Below, one piece after another: positions 8,592 to 18,600 of a DNA stretch of 58,301 bases. The notes beneath the pieces are model-generated. The model was given only the letters and a program-made list of their open reading frames with translations, ran no database searches and was not told the DNA's origin. Each line of letters begins with the position of its first letter. Positions within the stretch are counted from its first letter, which is position 1. Position numbers and translations under genes: made by a program. Source of the stretch: Xanthobacteraceae bacterium (GTDB taxonomy: Bacteria > Pseudomonadota > Alphaproteobacteria > Rhizobiales > Xanthobacteraceae); assembly GCA_031291475.1 (NCBI GenBank), contig JARLIY010000082.1, forward strand, positions 1 through 58,301. The letters are read 5' to 3'.

Positions 8592-9595
8592 GCAAGTTAC
8601 AGCCTGACGAGACCATTCGGCCTGGCACTAACTTTGGCGCACCGGCGGAGCTTGGTTTCATCGGGGATGTCGGCGCCACGAATGCGCGCTTTGCCTTGGT
8701 TCAGCCAAACGGAACCAACACAACCGCCCGGGTATATGCATTGAATGATTACCCATCCCTCACCGAGGCGATTACTACATATTTGGCCGAGGAGTCCCCG
8801 TCGGCTAGGCCGAGACAAGCCGTGTTGGCGGTCGCCTCGCCGATAACGGGTGACCAGGTCACGCTCACGAACCATCCGTGGGCATTCTCAATCGAGGCAG
8901 TCCGCAAGCACTTCGGGTTCAGGCGGTTTCGCGTGATCAACGATTTTGCCGCCAATGCCGCCGCCATCCCCCACTTGGCCGACAGCGATCGCCTTCAGAT
9001 CGGCCGCGGCTCTCCAGTGGCTGTTGCCCCTATCGGCCTCATCGGGCCCGGTACCGGTCTCGGCGTGAGCGCGCTGGTGGCCATGCCCGGCGGTTGGACG
9101 CCGATCGAGGGGGAAGGCGGCCATGTGACAATGGCGCCGGCCGACTCCAAGGAGAGCGCGGTGCTGGAGCTCATGCGCAGACGTTACGATCATATCTCGG
9201 CAGAACGAGTTCTCTCTGGCCCCGGTCTCGTCAATCTCTACAATGTCCTCTGCGAGTTGGCCGCAGCGCCGGCTGCCCCATTCACGCCGCCGCAAATCGC
9301 CGACCGGCGGATCTGGAGCGAAGACTCCCGCGCGCGTGACGCCACGGAGATGTTCTGTGCGATGCTCGGGACAGTGGCCGGCAATCTGGCTCTGACGCTC
9401 GGCGCGCGCGGCGGCATTTATATTGCGGGCGGCATTGTCCCAAAGTTGGGCACTGTCTTCGCGGAATCCGGGTTCCGGACGCGGTTCGAGGCCAAAGGTC
9501 GGTTTCGACCGTATCTTGCCGCGATCCCCACTTACGTCATCACGCACCCGCTTCCCGCCTTGCTGGGGGCTGCGGCGTTGTTGGAACGCCGGTGA
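8588..9595 (+). CDS. glk: Glucokinase (ROK-unrelated bacterial Glk type)
   Basis: The 335-residue enzyme phosphorylates glucose with ATP to glucose 6-phosphate. The phosphate-1 motif GDVGATNARFALV lies at about residues 21-33. VASPITGDQVTLTNHPWAFS (about 79-98) and GPGTGLGVSALV (near 155-166) with the active-site EGEGGH follow; the C-terminal adenosine site GARGGIYIAGGIVP is near 275-290. This is the E. coli Glk fold, not the ROK family. The ATG overlaps the ppsA stop by four bases. Pairing a gluconeogenic gene with a glycolytic one, beside a phosphofructokinase, fits a carbohydrate storage or glucan-precursor block. Confidence 0.95.
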   Translation: MSKLQPDETIRPGTNFGAPAELGFIGDVGATNARFALVQPNGTNTTARVYALNDYPSLTEAITTYLAEESPSARPRQAVLAVASPITGDQVTLTNHPWAFSIEAVRKHFGFRRFRVINDFAANAAAIPHLADSDRLQIGRGSPVAVAPIGLIGPGTGLGVSALVAMPGGWTPIEGEGGHVTMAPADSKESAVLELMRRRYDHISAERVLSGPGLVNLYNVLCELAAAPAAPFTPPQIADRRIWSEDSRARDATEMFCAMLGTVAGNLALTLGARGGIYIAGGIVPKLGTVFAESGFRTRFEAKGRFRPYLAAIPTYVITHPLPALLGAAALLERR

Positions 9596-9654
9596 GGAGA
9601 CCTTTCGAAAACGCCATGACGAACACGCCGTCGATGGCGCAAGATCGCCAAAAC

Positions 9655-10602
9655 TCAAATCGCTTGCACCTTGACTTCGCCGACCAAACGTTCGGCGTCC
9701 TCTCGCCGGCACAGCTCCGTTCCCGGCAGAAGCAATGCTGCCGATCCGGCAGCGATTCCATAGCGAAACGCGTCTTCGATGGAATGACCGGACGCAAGCC
9801 TGCAGATCATGGCGCCCAGGAAGCTGTCCCCTGCGCCGACAACGCTGATCGGCTTGATAGGGACGGCTAGTGCCCGCAAGACTTTATCGCGGGCCACCAA
9901 AAGCGCCCCTTGATCGCCCAGCGTTAGCGCAACCACCTCGGCCTGGCCGCTCTCTACGAGGCTGCGACAGGCTGCGACCTGATCGCGTTCAGTTTTTAGC
10001 GGAGCTTCCATCAATTCTCTGAACTCTCGCAGGCTCGGCTTCACAATGAATACGCCTGCTTCCAACGCAGCTTTCAAGGGTGGCCCTGAGGTGTCGACAA
10101 TGATCTTGGCGCCGACTTGCTTCGTCGTCCGAACTATTCGCCCGTAGAAGTCCTCCGGAACGCCTGGCGGAAGACCTCCACTGGCAACCACGAAGCGCGT
10201 TCCCTGTTCGCGAGATGCATGAGACGCAAACGTATCGAGAAAGGCGCGCCATTCTCGCTCGCTCAGTCGGGGGCCTGGAAGAATGAACCGATATTGTTGT
10301 CCGGACACTCCCTCAACAACCGTGAAATCCTCCCGCGTCTCCTCCGAGATCGGGACGGGGAGACCCGGAATTCCCTCTTGGTCGAGAAGGTGCCGTAGTA
10401 ACTGACCGAGCACTCCGCCCATTGCATATATTGCCGTCGCATCGGCGCCGAACCGCTTTACGACGCGAGCTACATTGATGCCGCCGCCGCCCGGATCGCG
10501 GCGCGCGGAGGTGCAGCGCAGTTTGTGAATCGGAACTAGTTGCTCGACGGAGGTCGAAGCATCGATCGACGGGTTTATGGTGATGGTGACGATGTCGGCC
10601 AT
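9655..10602 (-). CDS. pfkB: PfkB-type 6-phosphofructokinase / 1-phosphofructokinase
   Basis: The 315-residue ribokinase-family protein resembles the minor E. coli phosphofructokinase and FruK/LacC, phosphorylating fructose 6-phosphate or another sugar phosphate. It starts with ITINPSIDASTSVEQLVP. The substrate motif GGGGINVARVVKRFGA lies near residues 38-53, and the anion hole/catalytic motif VVGAGDSFLGAMI near 247-259. It converges on glk with 59 bases between stops. Next to ppsA and glk it would close a glycolysis/gluconeogenesis switch. The exact phosphate position used cannot be settled from sequence. Confidence 0.88.
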   Translation of the reverse strand: MADIVTITINPSIDASTSVEQLVPIHKLRCTSARRDPGGGGINVARVVKRFGADATAIYAMGGVLGQLLRHLLDQEGIPGLPVPISEETREDFTVVEGVSGQQYRFILPGPRLSEREWRAFLDTFASHASREQGTRFVVASGGLPPGVPEDFYGRIVRTTKQVGAKIIVDTSGPPLKAALEAGVFIVKPSLREFRELMEAPLKTERDQVAACRSLVESGQAEVVALTLGDQGALLVARDKVLRALAVPIKPISVVGAGDSFLGAMICRLASGHSIEDAFRYGIAAGSAALLLPGTELCRREDAERLVGEVKVQAI

Positions 10603-10754
10603 TTATTGCTCACCTCAATCAAGGGCGTTCGCGGCGCACTCTGATCACCTACCCAATGCGAACCCAACACGATCGGCTTGAGACAGAGTATTTTCGCCGT
10701 CTGCGTGCGAAGCAAGCGAGATGACGGCGGCTCCTCTTTCCACCGCCGAAGCAT

Positions 10755-11219
10755 TTATCCCCAAACGACCCCTCCGAGGAGCATTCCGATGCGGCCGTCT
10801 CCCCACATTGGAAGAAGAAGCCGAGAATAGGTGTCCGTCGAGCCAGAGCCCTTGCGCTTGGTCGAACCATGTCGGTAATACGTCGGAGCGCGACTCTCGA
10901 CCGTGGCACTCGATTGAGAGTTCAAGTACTGCAACGGAGGATGGGTATCGATTTCATCCAGGAATTTGCCGACGACATCACGGCCGCGCCGCTCTTTGAG
11001 TTCCTCGCCGAGCATTTCGAGCCGGCAACGCGCGGGTTTGTCGAAGACCTTAAGCAACATCAGCCTGCCGGAAAGGTCTGGCAAGCTGGATAGATTGACG
11101 TCGTCCCAAAAGGGCATGTCGGCGTCTCCGCGCTTAAGGCCTTCCCAATATGCCTGGACAGTGACGAGGTCCGGTTCCAACTTTCGGGGCAGAGGAAAGG
11201 GCGCTGTTGACGTGTTCAT
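10755..11219 (-). CDS. PAS_5-family sensory protein
   Basis: The 154-residue protein matches the alphaproteobacterial PAS_5 (PF07310) group: a short N-terminus, LVTVQAYWEGLKRGDADMPF, the segment LPDLSGRLMLLKVFDKPARC, a helix with ERRGRDVVGKFLDEI, and a final beta-sheet with YSRLLLPMWGDGRIGMLLGG. These are stand-alone single-domain PAS folds with no output domain, of unknown ligand. It lies upstream of pfkB on the same strand with about 150 bases between. Co-transcription is possible. Confidence 0.8.
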   Translation of the reverse strand: MNTSTAPFPLPRKLEPDLVTVQAYWEGLKRGDADMPFWDDVNLSSLPDLSGRLMLLKVFDKPARCRLEMLGEELKERRGRDVVGKFLDEIDTHPPLQYLNSQSSATVESRAPTYYRHGSTKRKGSGSTDTYSRLLLPMWGDGRIGMLLGGVVWG

Positions 11220-11512
11220 GAGCTAGCCCACACTGGCAGAACCTGAGAGACCCAAGGTTTAAGCGCGAACTTAAGGCAGCGACGGGTTCGGGAATGACCC
11301 GCATCGGCGTCTGATGCAGCCTTGACCCTGGCTGCAGAGACCATCCTCCCGGTCCCTTTCTTATAGATGTATGTCAATGGAGTTCAAACCAATTGCTGTG
11401 ATTCCGTGAAACCATTGAATTGAGCGCCCAAATCCGGCCGTAACTGCATTTTTATCAGGATCAAAACCGGGTTTGATATTCATGCGACTGTGATGGTGGT
11501 GGAGGCACTGGT

Positions 11513-11795
11513 CATGATTTCATTGGAGACTGCGTCGGGCTTTACGGTCTCGATGAGGTTGAGGTCGCCGCGATCGGCGAGCACGAGCCCATCTCGGAGA
11601 TCGCCGCTACTGCATTGGCGGACTATTTGCTAAAGCAGCCTCATGGCGGCGCAACGGTTCGCACCATGATCACTGACGACATTCGTAAGGCGTTGGACGA
11701 TAGGTCGTGTGAGGCACGCAGCAGAGCTTTTCATGGCGCTGCGGCATTTCCTCGAACATCACCCCGAAGCTCACGCTGGATTGGCTGCAGAATGA
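11513..11795 (+). pseudogene. Frameshifted conserved rhizobial hypothetical
   Basis: One frame reads GLYGLDEVEVAAIGEHEPIS and then EIAATALADYLLKQPHGGATVRTMITDDIRKAL (two parts of one stretch). It is then lost, and the adjacent frame continues MALRHFLEHHPEAHAGLAAE and a stop at 11793-11795. Together they recreate a short rhizobial protein of the DEVEIAAI-EHE-IPE type. The frame changes near 11700-11735, and no start codon stands at the expected 5' end because a TGA lies upstream at 11474. It is therefore a broken copy. Confidence 0.65.
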
Positions 11796-12262
11796 GTTGC
11801 TTCGGGAAAGGTGATGAGCGTTCGATTATTCGAAACGTTATCGGCCCGGATCAGCTAAGACGAACGTGAAGAAAATGGACGGCGCCGTCGGGCGGAAAGA
11901 AATTTTAAAAAGGAAGAGCGCGCCAAGGATGGCCGAAAGGCGATGATCGAATACCAAGCTCAAGCTGTCGTCACTTGCAAAAAGCCCGCGCGTTTGAAAG
12001 CGCGCCGATTAGCTAAGGAAGCCCAGGCGCAGACCGACGCGCCGCCCGCGAAAACAGACCATACGGCGTCCCCGCGCGCTGTGCTGCGATCGTAGGCAAA
12101 CAGATATCTGACGCGCGGCATCGGCAGAATTGGGAACGTCATTCGGCGTTTGATCCAATCCTTCTGAACATCAGCGAACGTATTACCGACTGCCAATTTG
12201 CGTGTCGACGATCGCCGTACGGGCACAGTCGAGGCGACGCGCGAGCGACCTGCTCATCCGAG
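11796..12262. other. Gene-free stretch before FixK-like box
   Basis: Short ORFs occur on both strands here but none has a ribosome binding site together with recognisable similarity. The sequence just 5' of it (11220-11512) likewise shows nothing beyond the probable promoter of the PAS_5 gene. Confidence 0.5.
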
Positions 12263-12276
12263 TTGACCTGGATCAA
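12263..12276 (+). promoter_or_regulatory. FixK/FNR-like box
   Basis: TTGACCTGGATCAA differs by one base from the TTGAT-N4-ATCAA consensus bound by FixK2/FNR-type activators. It stands 107 bases before the start at 12384, compatible with activation of that gene and the glucan synthase under low oxygen. Confidence 0.6.
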
Positions 12277-12383
12277 CGTCGCCAATCCTCCGCAATGCTG
12301 TATGGATTGTGATCTGCGTTTCCGGTCGTCCGAGGCAGAGCGACGTCCGTCGTTCCCCGCGGGCACTCTTGGAGGCAGGCGCC

Positions 12384-12677
12384 ATGATCACTTTCGACGT
12401 TGTCAAGGAAGAGCACGGCTGGGCCGTCCGAATGGGTAAGCGCATGACGACGCCCTTCCGGTCTCGGGAGCAGGCTATCCGTGAGGCAAACTGCCTGGCC
12501 GGTGCCATCCGCTGCCATGGTGAGTGCGCGGAAGTAGTTGTCGAAGGCGCGGATCCGAACGAACCGCTCGAGAAGATAAAGGGCTCTAATTGGGCTGGAC
12601 GCGCCGTTGGTGTTGGGAAGGCCCCGGCGTCCAGGCCCGCGGAAGGGCCGCAAGACGATGCTCGTCGAGACCGATAA
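12384..12677 (+). CDS. Small conserved protein upstream of glucan synthase
   Basis: The 97-residue product begins MITFDVVKEEHGWAVRMG and continues with TPFRSREQAIREANCLAGAI, a layout like DUF2188-type small proteins in which one beta-sheet is followed by a helix. The GGAGG ribosome binding site eight bases upstream fixes ATG 12384. Its 3' end overlaps the glucan synthase start at 12658 by 20 bases in another frame, so the two are probably one transcript and may be translationally coupled. Residues after about 80 are proline/alanine-rich. No function is known. Confidence 0.65.
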   Translation: MITFDVVKEEHGWAVRMGKRMTTPFRSREQAIREANCLAGAIRCHGECAEVVVEGADPNEPLEKIKGSNWAGRAVGVGKAPASRPAEGPQDDARRDR

Positions 12678-15600
12678 TTCCGCGAGCCGACGCAGGTTCC
12701 TCGAAAACGGGGTGCTAGGCTCGCCGCTGGGGCGCTTCTGGGGCGCTGCTCGACCGACGCCGCCGTGGGACGATAGCGCGCCCATCCGGGCGGAACTCTT
12801 CAGCGTCGAGCGTCTGGAAGAGCACGCCCGCAGCCTCGCCGCCGCGCAGACGGTGTCGCCCGGCGAGCTCAAGGGCGCCTCACTGGCGAAGAGGCTTGCC
12901 GACAACGAGGCCGTGCTGCTCGCGGCCTATCGCGATGTGGCCGAGGCCACCGATGCTGGCACGGCCATCACGCCTGCTGCCGAATGGCTGGTCGACAACA
13001 TCTATGTGGTCGAGAAGCAGATCCGAGAAGTCCGGGCCGATCTGCCGCCTGGCTACTATCGACAGTTGCCCAAGCTCGCCGGCGGACCATTCGTGGGGTA
13101 CCCGCGCGTGTTCGGCGTAGCCTGGTCGTTCGTTGCCCATACGGACAGCCTGTTCGACCCGGAGGTCCTGCGCCGCTACCTGCGCGCCTATCAGGAGGTC
13201 CAGCCGCTCACCATCGGCGAACTATGGGCGGTCGCCATCACGTTGCGGATCGTGCTGGTCGAGAATATCAGGCGGATCGCCAAGCGGGTGGTGGACAGCC
13301 GCGCGGGGCGTCGCGCGGCGGATGAACTGGCCGACCGGTTGCTAGGCGCTGGGGACCGCATGGCAGAGCAGCCCGAAACGGTGCTGCCGTTGCATCCGCA
13401 GACGGCCTTCCCTGGCGCCTTCCTTGTGCAGCTCGTTCATCGGCTGCGCGATCAGCATCCCGGCATCGCCCCGGCGTTGGCGTGGCTCGATGAGCAACTG
13501 GCGACACAGGGGACGAACGCCGATGCCGTCGTCCGCGATGAGCACCACAGGCAGGTCGCCGGCAGCATCACGGTGCGCAACATCATCACCAGCATGCGTC
13601 TCATCTCCGACGTCGATTGGACGGAGTTGTTCGAGCGCGTCAGTTTGGTTGACGAGGTCTTCAAGGCTGGAAGCGCCTTCGAGGAAATGGATTTCCCGAC
13701 GCGCAATCTCTACCGCAGCGCCGTCGAACACCTCGCCCGCGGCTCCGATCTTACAGAATTGGAAGTGGCTCACGCGGCCGTTGCGACGGCGAGGCGTGAG
13801 CTCCAGGCGAACGCTGATGGGAACGAAGCCCGCCTCGCCGACCCGGGCTATTATCTTATCGCCTGCGGGCGGGACAGCTTCGAGGCGGCGATCGGCTTCA
13901 AAGCGCCGCCCAAGGCTTGGTCGGGACGCCTTTATCGCGCGCTGGGGATCGGCGGCTATATCAGCGCTGGCGCGATCGTCGCAGCCGGCCTGCTGGCCAT
14001 CCCGCTGTCCGTCGCCGCGTTAAGAGGCATGGAGTTGCGATGGCTGTTGCTGCTGGGGGTTCTGGGGTTGGTCCCGGCGATCGACGCGGCCGTTGCGCTC
14101 GTCGACCACGTGGTCACCCGAGGTTTCCGCGCCACCTTGTTGCCGGCGCTGGAGCTGCGTGGCGGAATTCCCGCAGGCCTGCGCACGCTAGTCGCGGTCC
14201 CGATGCTGTTGACCTCGCTTAAGGACATCGAGGAGCAGATCGAGCGGCTCGAAATCCACTACTTGGCGAGCCAAGGGGGCGACCTTCACTTCGCGCTGTT
14301 GTCCGATTGGTGCGATGCGCCGAGCGAGCACGTGGATGGGGACGACGCGCTGCTGGCCACCGCGAAGGCAGGCATCGCTAGCCTGAATAAGCGACACGGA
14401 CCGACACTAAGCGGCGACCGTTTCCTGCTATTGCACCGCCGGCGTGTCTGGAATCGGGGCGAAGGCTGCTGGATCGGGTGGGAACGCAAGCGCGGGAAGC
14501 TCCGCGAACTCAATCGGCTCCTGCGTGGCGCCTCAGACACCACATTCCTGAAGCCCCCCGCCGTGCCCGAGAATGTCCGCTACGTGGTCACGCTCGACGC
14601 GGACACGCGGCTCCCGCGCGAGACCATCGGGCGGCTCATTGCCAAGATGGCGCATCCCCTCAACCGGCCGCGTCTGGACGCCACCCTGGGCCGAGTCGTC
14701 GAAGGCTACGCAGTGTTGCAGCCCCGGGTCACGCCGGCGCTGCCGGTGGGGAGGGAAGGCTCGCTCTTCCTGCGCGTGTTCTCGAGCGCCTCGGGCATCG
14801 ATCCCTACGCCGCAGCGGTCTCGGACGTGTACCAAGACCTGTTCGGCGAAGGCTCTTACACGGGCAAAGGCATCTACGACGTGGACGCCTTCGAGGCGGC
14901 GTTAGCCGGACGCGTGCCCGACTCCACGCTCCTCAGCCATGACCTGTTCGAGGGGATCTTCGCCCGCGCCGGCCTGGTCTCGGACGTGGAAGTCGTGGAG
15001 GATTTCCCAGCGCGTTATGACGTCGCCGTCCTTCGCCACCATCGCTGGGCGAGAGGTGACTGGCAGCTCCTCCCATGGATCGTTGGACGGGGCCCTAGCG
15101 GGGCCGCTCGTCGATCGCCGGTTCCCGCAATCGGTCGCTGGAAGATGCTCGACAACCTGCGCCGTTCGCTCTCACCGCCGTCGGTTGTGCTGGCCCTGAT
15201 CGCCGGCTGGGCCATGCCGTTTGGTGACGCGACGGTGTGGACCGCCTTCATCCTGTCGACGATTGTTCTGCCCCCTCTCATCCCCGTGATCGCGAGAATT
15301 GCGCCGCAACGCCCTGGCGTGACACTTCGCAGCCACTTCCGCGCCTTACGCGCGGAATTTGATCTTGGGCTTGTCCAGTCCGGTTTGATGATCGTCTTCC
15401 TGGCCCACCAGGCTTGGCTGATGAGTGACGCCATCATCCGCACCCTGGTCCGGCTCACAGTGACGCGCCGCCACTTGCTCGAATGGGTCCCAGCCGCCCA
15501 CGCGGCATCCAGCCAGCGTCCGAGCGTTTGGCACTCCTACCGACGGATGTCGGGGGCGGTCGTCATCGGCGCCGCGGCAATAGCCGTGGCGTGGTTCAGC

Positions 15601-18600
15601 GGATGGGGAACGTGGCCGCTGGCGTCGGCGTTCGCCGTCGCCTGGTTCGCCTCCCCGGCGGTGGCCTACTGGGCAAGCATGTCGCCTCGAATCGGGGCCC
15701 GACGCCCACTCGCCGAGGCCGATGCCCACGCCCTGCGCCTCATCGCCAGACAGACTTGGCGCTTCTTCGAGACCTTCGTCACGGCGGCCGACCACATGTT
15801 GCCGCCGGACAACTTCCAGGAAATTCCGGACCCGGTGGTGGCCCACCGGACCTCGCCGACCAACATCGGGCTCTATCTGCTTTCGGCGGCCAGTGCGCGC
15901 GACTTGGGCTGGATCGGAACCCTCGATGCCACCGAGCGACTCGAGGCGACCCTCTCGACCATGGCCGGCATGGCCCGGTACCGCGGCCACTTCTACAACT
16001 GGTACGACACGCGCGATCTGCGTCCGCTCGATCCGCAGTACGTGTCCTCGGTCGACAGCGGGAACTTGGCTGGACATCTGATCGCGGTAGCCAATGCCTG
16101 CCGGGATTGGCGCAGTCTGCCCTTAGCGGAGCGGCGGCGGCTCGAGGGCGTGGCAGATGCGCTCGACCTGGCGCGGGATGAGGCGCGCCGTTTGCGCCAC
16201 ACCCGGCAGTCCCGCAGCGTGACTTGGATGCGGTTCGACGACGAGTTCGCGCGTCTGGCGTCCGGCCTGCGCCAGGCGAGTGCCGAAGGCGTCAGCGCCG
16301 AACAGCAGTTGGCGGATTTGGGCGAGCAGGCCGCGATCCTGGTGGACACAACACGCGAGATCGCCATCGAAGAAGACCATCGCGCCGGGACGGATCTGGA
16401 GTTCTGGACGGAAGCGATCCGCGCCTGCATTGAGAGCCATCGGCGCGATTTGGATTCGCGGCTCGCTGCCCCGCTGCAAGCGCGGCTCAAGTCGTTGGAG
16501 GATGTCGCGCGGTCGATGGCGCTGTCGATGGAATTTGACTTCCTGCTCGATCCCGACCGGCTGTTGCTCTCGATCGGTTATCAGGTTCCTAAGGGCGTGC
16601 TCGATCCGAGCTGCTATGACCTTCTCGCCTCGGAGGCGAGGCTCGCGAGTTTCATGGCCATAGCCAAGGGGGACGCGCCCGCACGGCACTGGTTCCGCCT
16701 GAGCCACGCCGTAATTCCAGTGGGCAACGGCGCGGCGCTGATTTCGTGGTCAGGCTCGATGTTCGAGTATCTGATGCCGTCGCTGATAATGAGAGCGCCG
16801 ACTGAGAGCCTGGTCGAGCAGACCAATCGGCTGATCGTCCGCCGCCAGATCGAATACGGGGCGACGCTGAAGACGCCTTGGGGCGTATCTGAGTCCGCCT
16901 ACAATGCGCGCGACCTGCAGTTCATCTACCAATACTCCAACTTCGGGGTTCCAGGGCTCGGCCTCAAGCGTGGGTTGGCCGACAACGCCGTGGTCGCTCC
17001 GTACGCCACAGCCTTGGCGAGCATGGTCGAACCTCAGGCTGCGGCGCGGAACTTCGAGCTTCTCGATGCCATTGGCGCTCGCGGCCGGTACGGCTTTTAC
17101 GAGGCCTTGGACTTCACGCCGGGCCGGGTGCCGAACGGCGAACGCGTGGCCGTCGTTCGGTCCTTCATGACCCACCACCAGGGCATGACGATTACGGCCA
17201 TCGCCGACGCCCTGCTGGACGGCGTGATGAGGGACCGCTTCCATGCCGAGCCGATCATCCGGGCGACGGCGCTACTTCTGCAAGAGCGGGTGACTCGCGA
17301 CGTCACGGCGATGCCGCCATCGGTCTCCGAGACCACGTCGAACACCAGAACCCGGGAGGTTGCCAGCGCCAGGCGCAGCGCCAGTCCGTGGAGTGCCGCG
17401 CCGGCCATCCAGCTGCTTTCGAACGGCCGTTACACAGTAATGCTCACGGCCGCAGGATCCGGCTATAGCAAATGGCGCGATCTGGCCGTGACCCGCTGGC
17501 GTGAGGACGCCACGTGCGACGACTGGGGCTCGTATGTCCTCTTGAGGGACATCGCGACCGACGAGGTCTGGTCGGCGACCTGTCAGCCGATCGGAGCCGA
17601 GCTCGACGCGTACGAGGTCACTTTCAACGAGGAACGCGCCGAGTTCGTGCACCTGAGCGGGTGGTTGGTGACTACACTGGAGGTGCTGGTTTCTGCCGAA
17701 GACGATGCGGAAGTGCGCCGCGTGACGGTCTCCAACTTCGGCGACGAACCGCGCGAGATCGAGGTAACGTCCTACGCCGAGCTGGTGCTTGGGCCTCAGG
17801 CCGACGACGTTGCGCACCCGGCGTTCGCCAAACTGTTCGTCGAGACCGAACACCTCGCCGGATTGGGCGCGATATTGGCGACGCGGCGGCGGCGTGCGCC
17901 GACCGAGCCGCAGGTCTGGGCCGCCCACCTGGCGGTCGTCGGTCGCCAAGCCGGGGGCGGTCGTGAGTTCGAAACCGATCGCGCGCGGTTTCTCGGCCGG
18001 GGAGGCGGCATTCGCGCGCCCACCGCGGCGATCAATGGGCGGCCGCTTTCCGGAGCGACCGGGACGGTGCTCGATCCGATCTTCGCCCTGCGCCGCCGGG
18101 TGAGGATAGCCCCTGGCGCGATGGCGCGCGTCGATTTCTGGACCATGGTCGCCTCTTCGCGGGAGAGCGTCCTCGATTTGATCGACAAGCACCACGACGC
18201 CGGCGCGTTCGAGCGAGCCGCCGCGCTCGCCTGGACCCAGGCCCAGGTACAATTGTACCATCTCGGCATCGATCGCAGCGCGGCAGAACAATACCAACGT
18301 CTCGCCGGGCACGTCATCCATGTCACCCCCATGCTCCGGCCTCCTTCGGATGCCATAGGGAGCGGAAGCGGCGGGCAGCCTGACCTCTGGAGTCTGGGCA
18401 TATCCGGCGATCTGCCGATCATCCTGGTCCGCATCTCCGACATCGACCAACTCAACGTCGCCCGCGAGGCGCTGCAGGCGGTTGAATACTGGCGCATGAA
18501 GCGGCTTGCGGTGGACCTGGTCATCCTCAACGAGCGCGACACATCCTACGTTCAGGACTTGCAGATCGCGCTCGAAACCCTGGTGCGGGCCACCCAGTCC

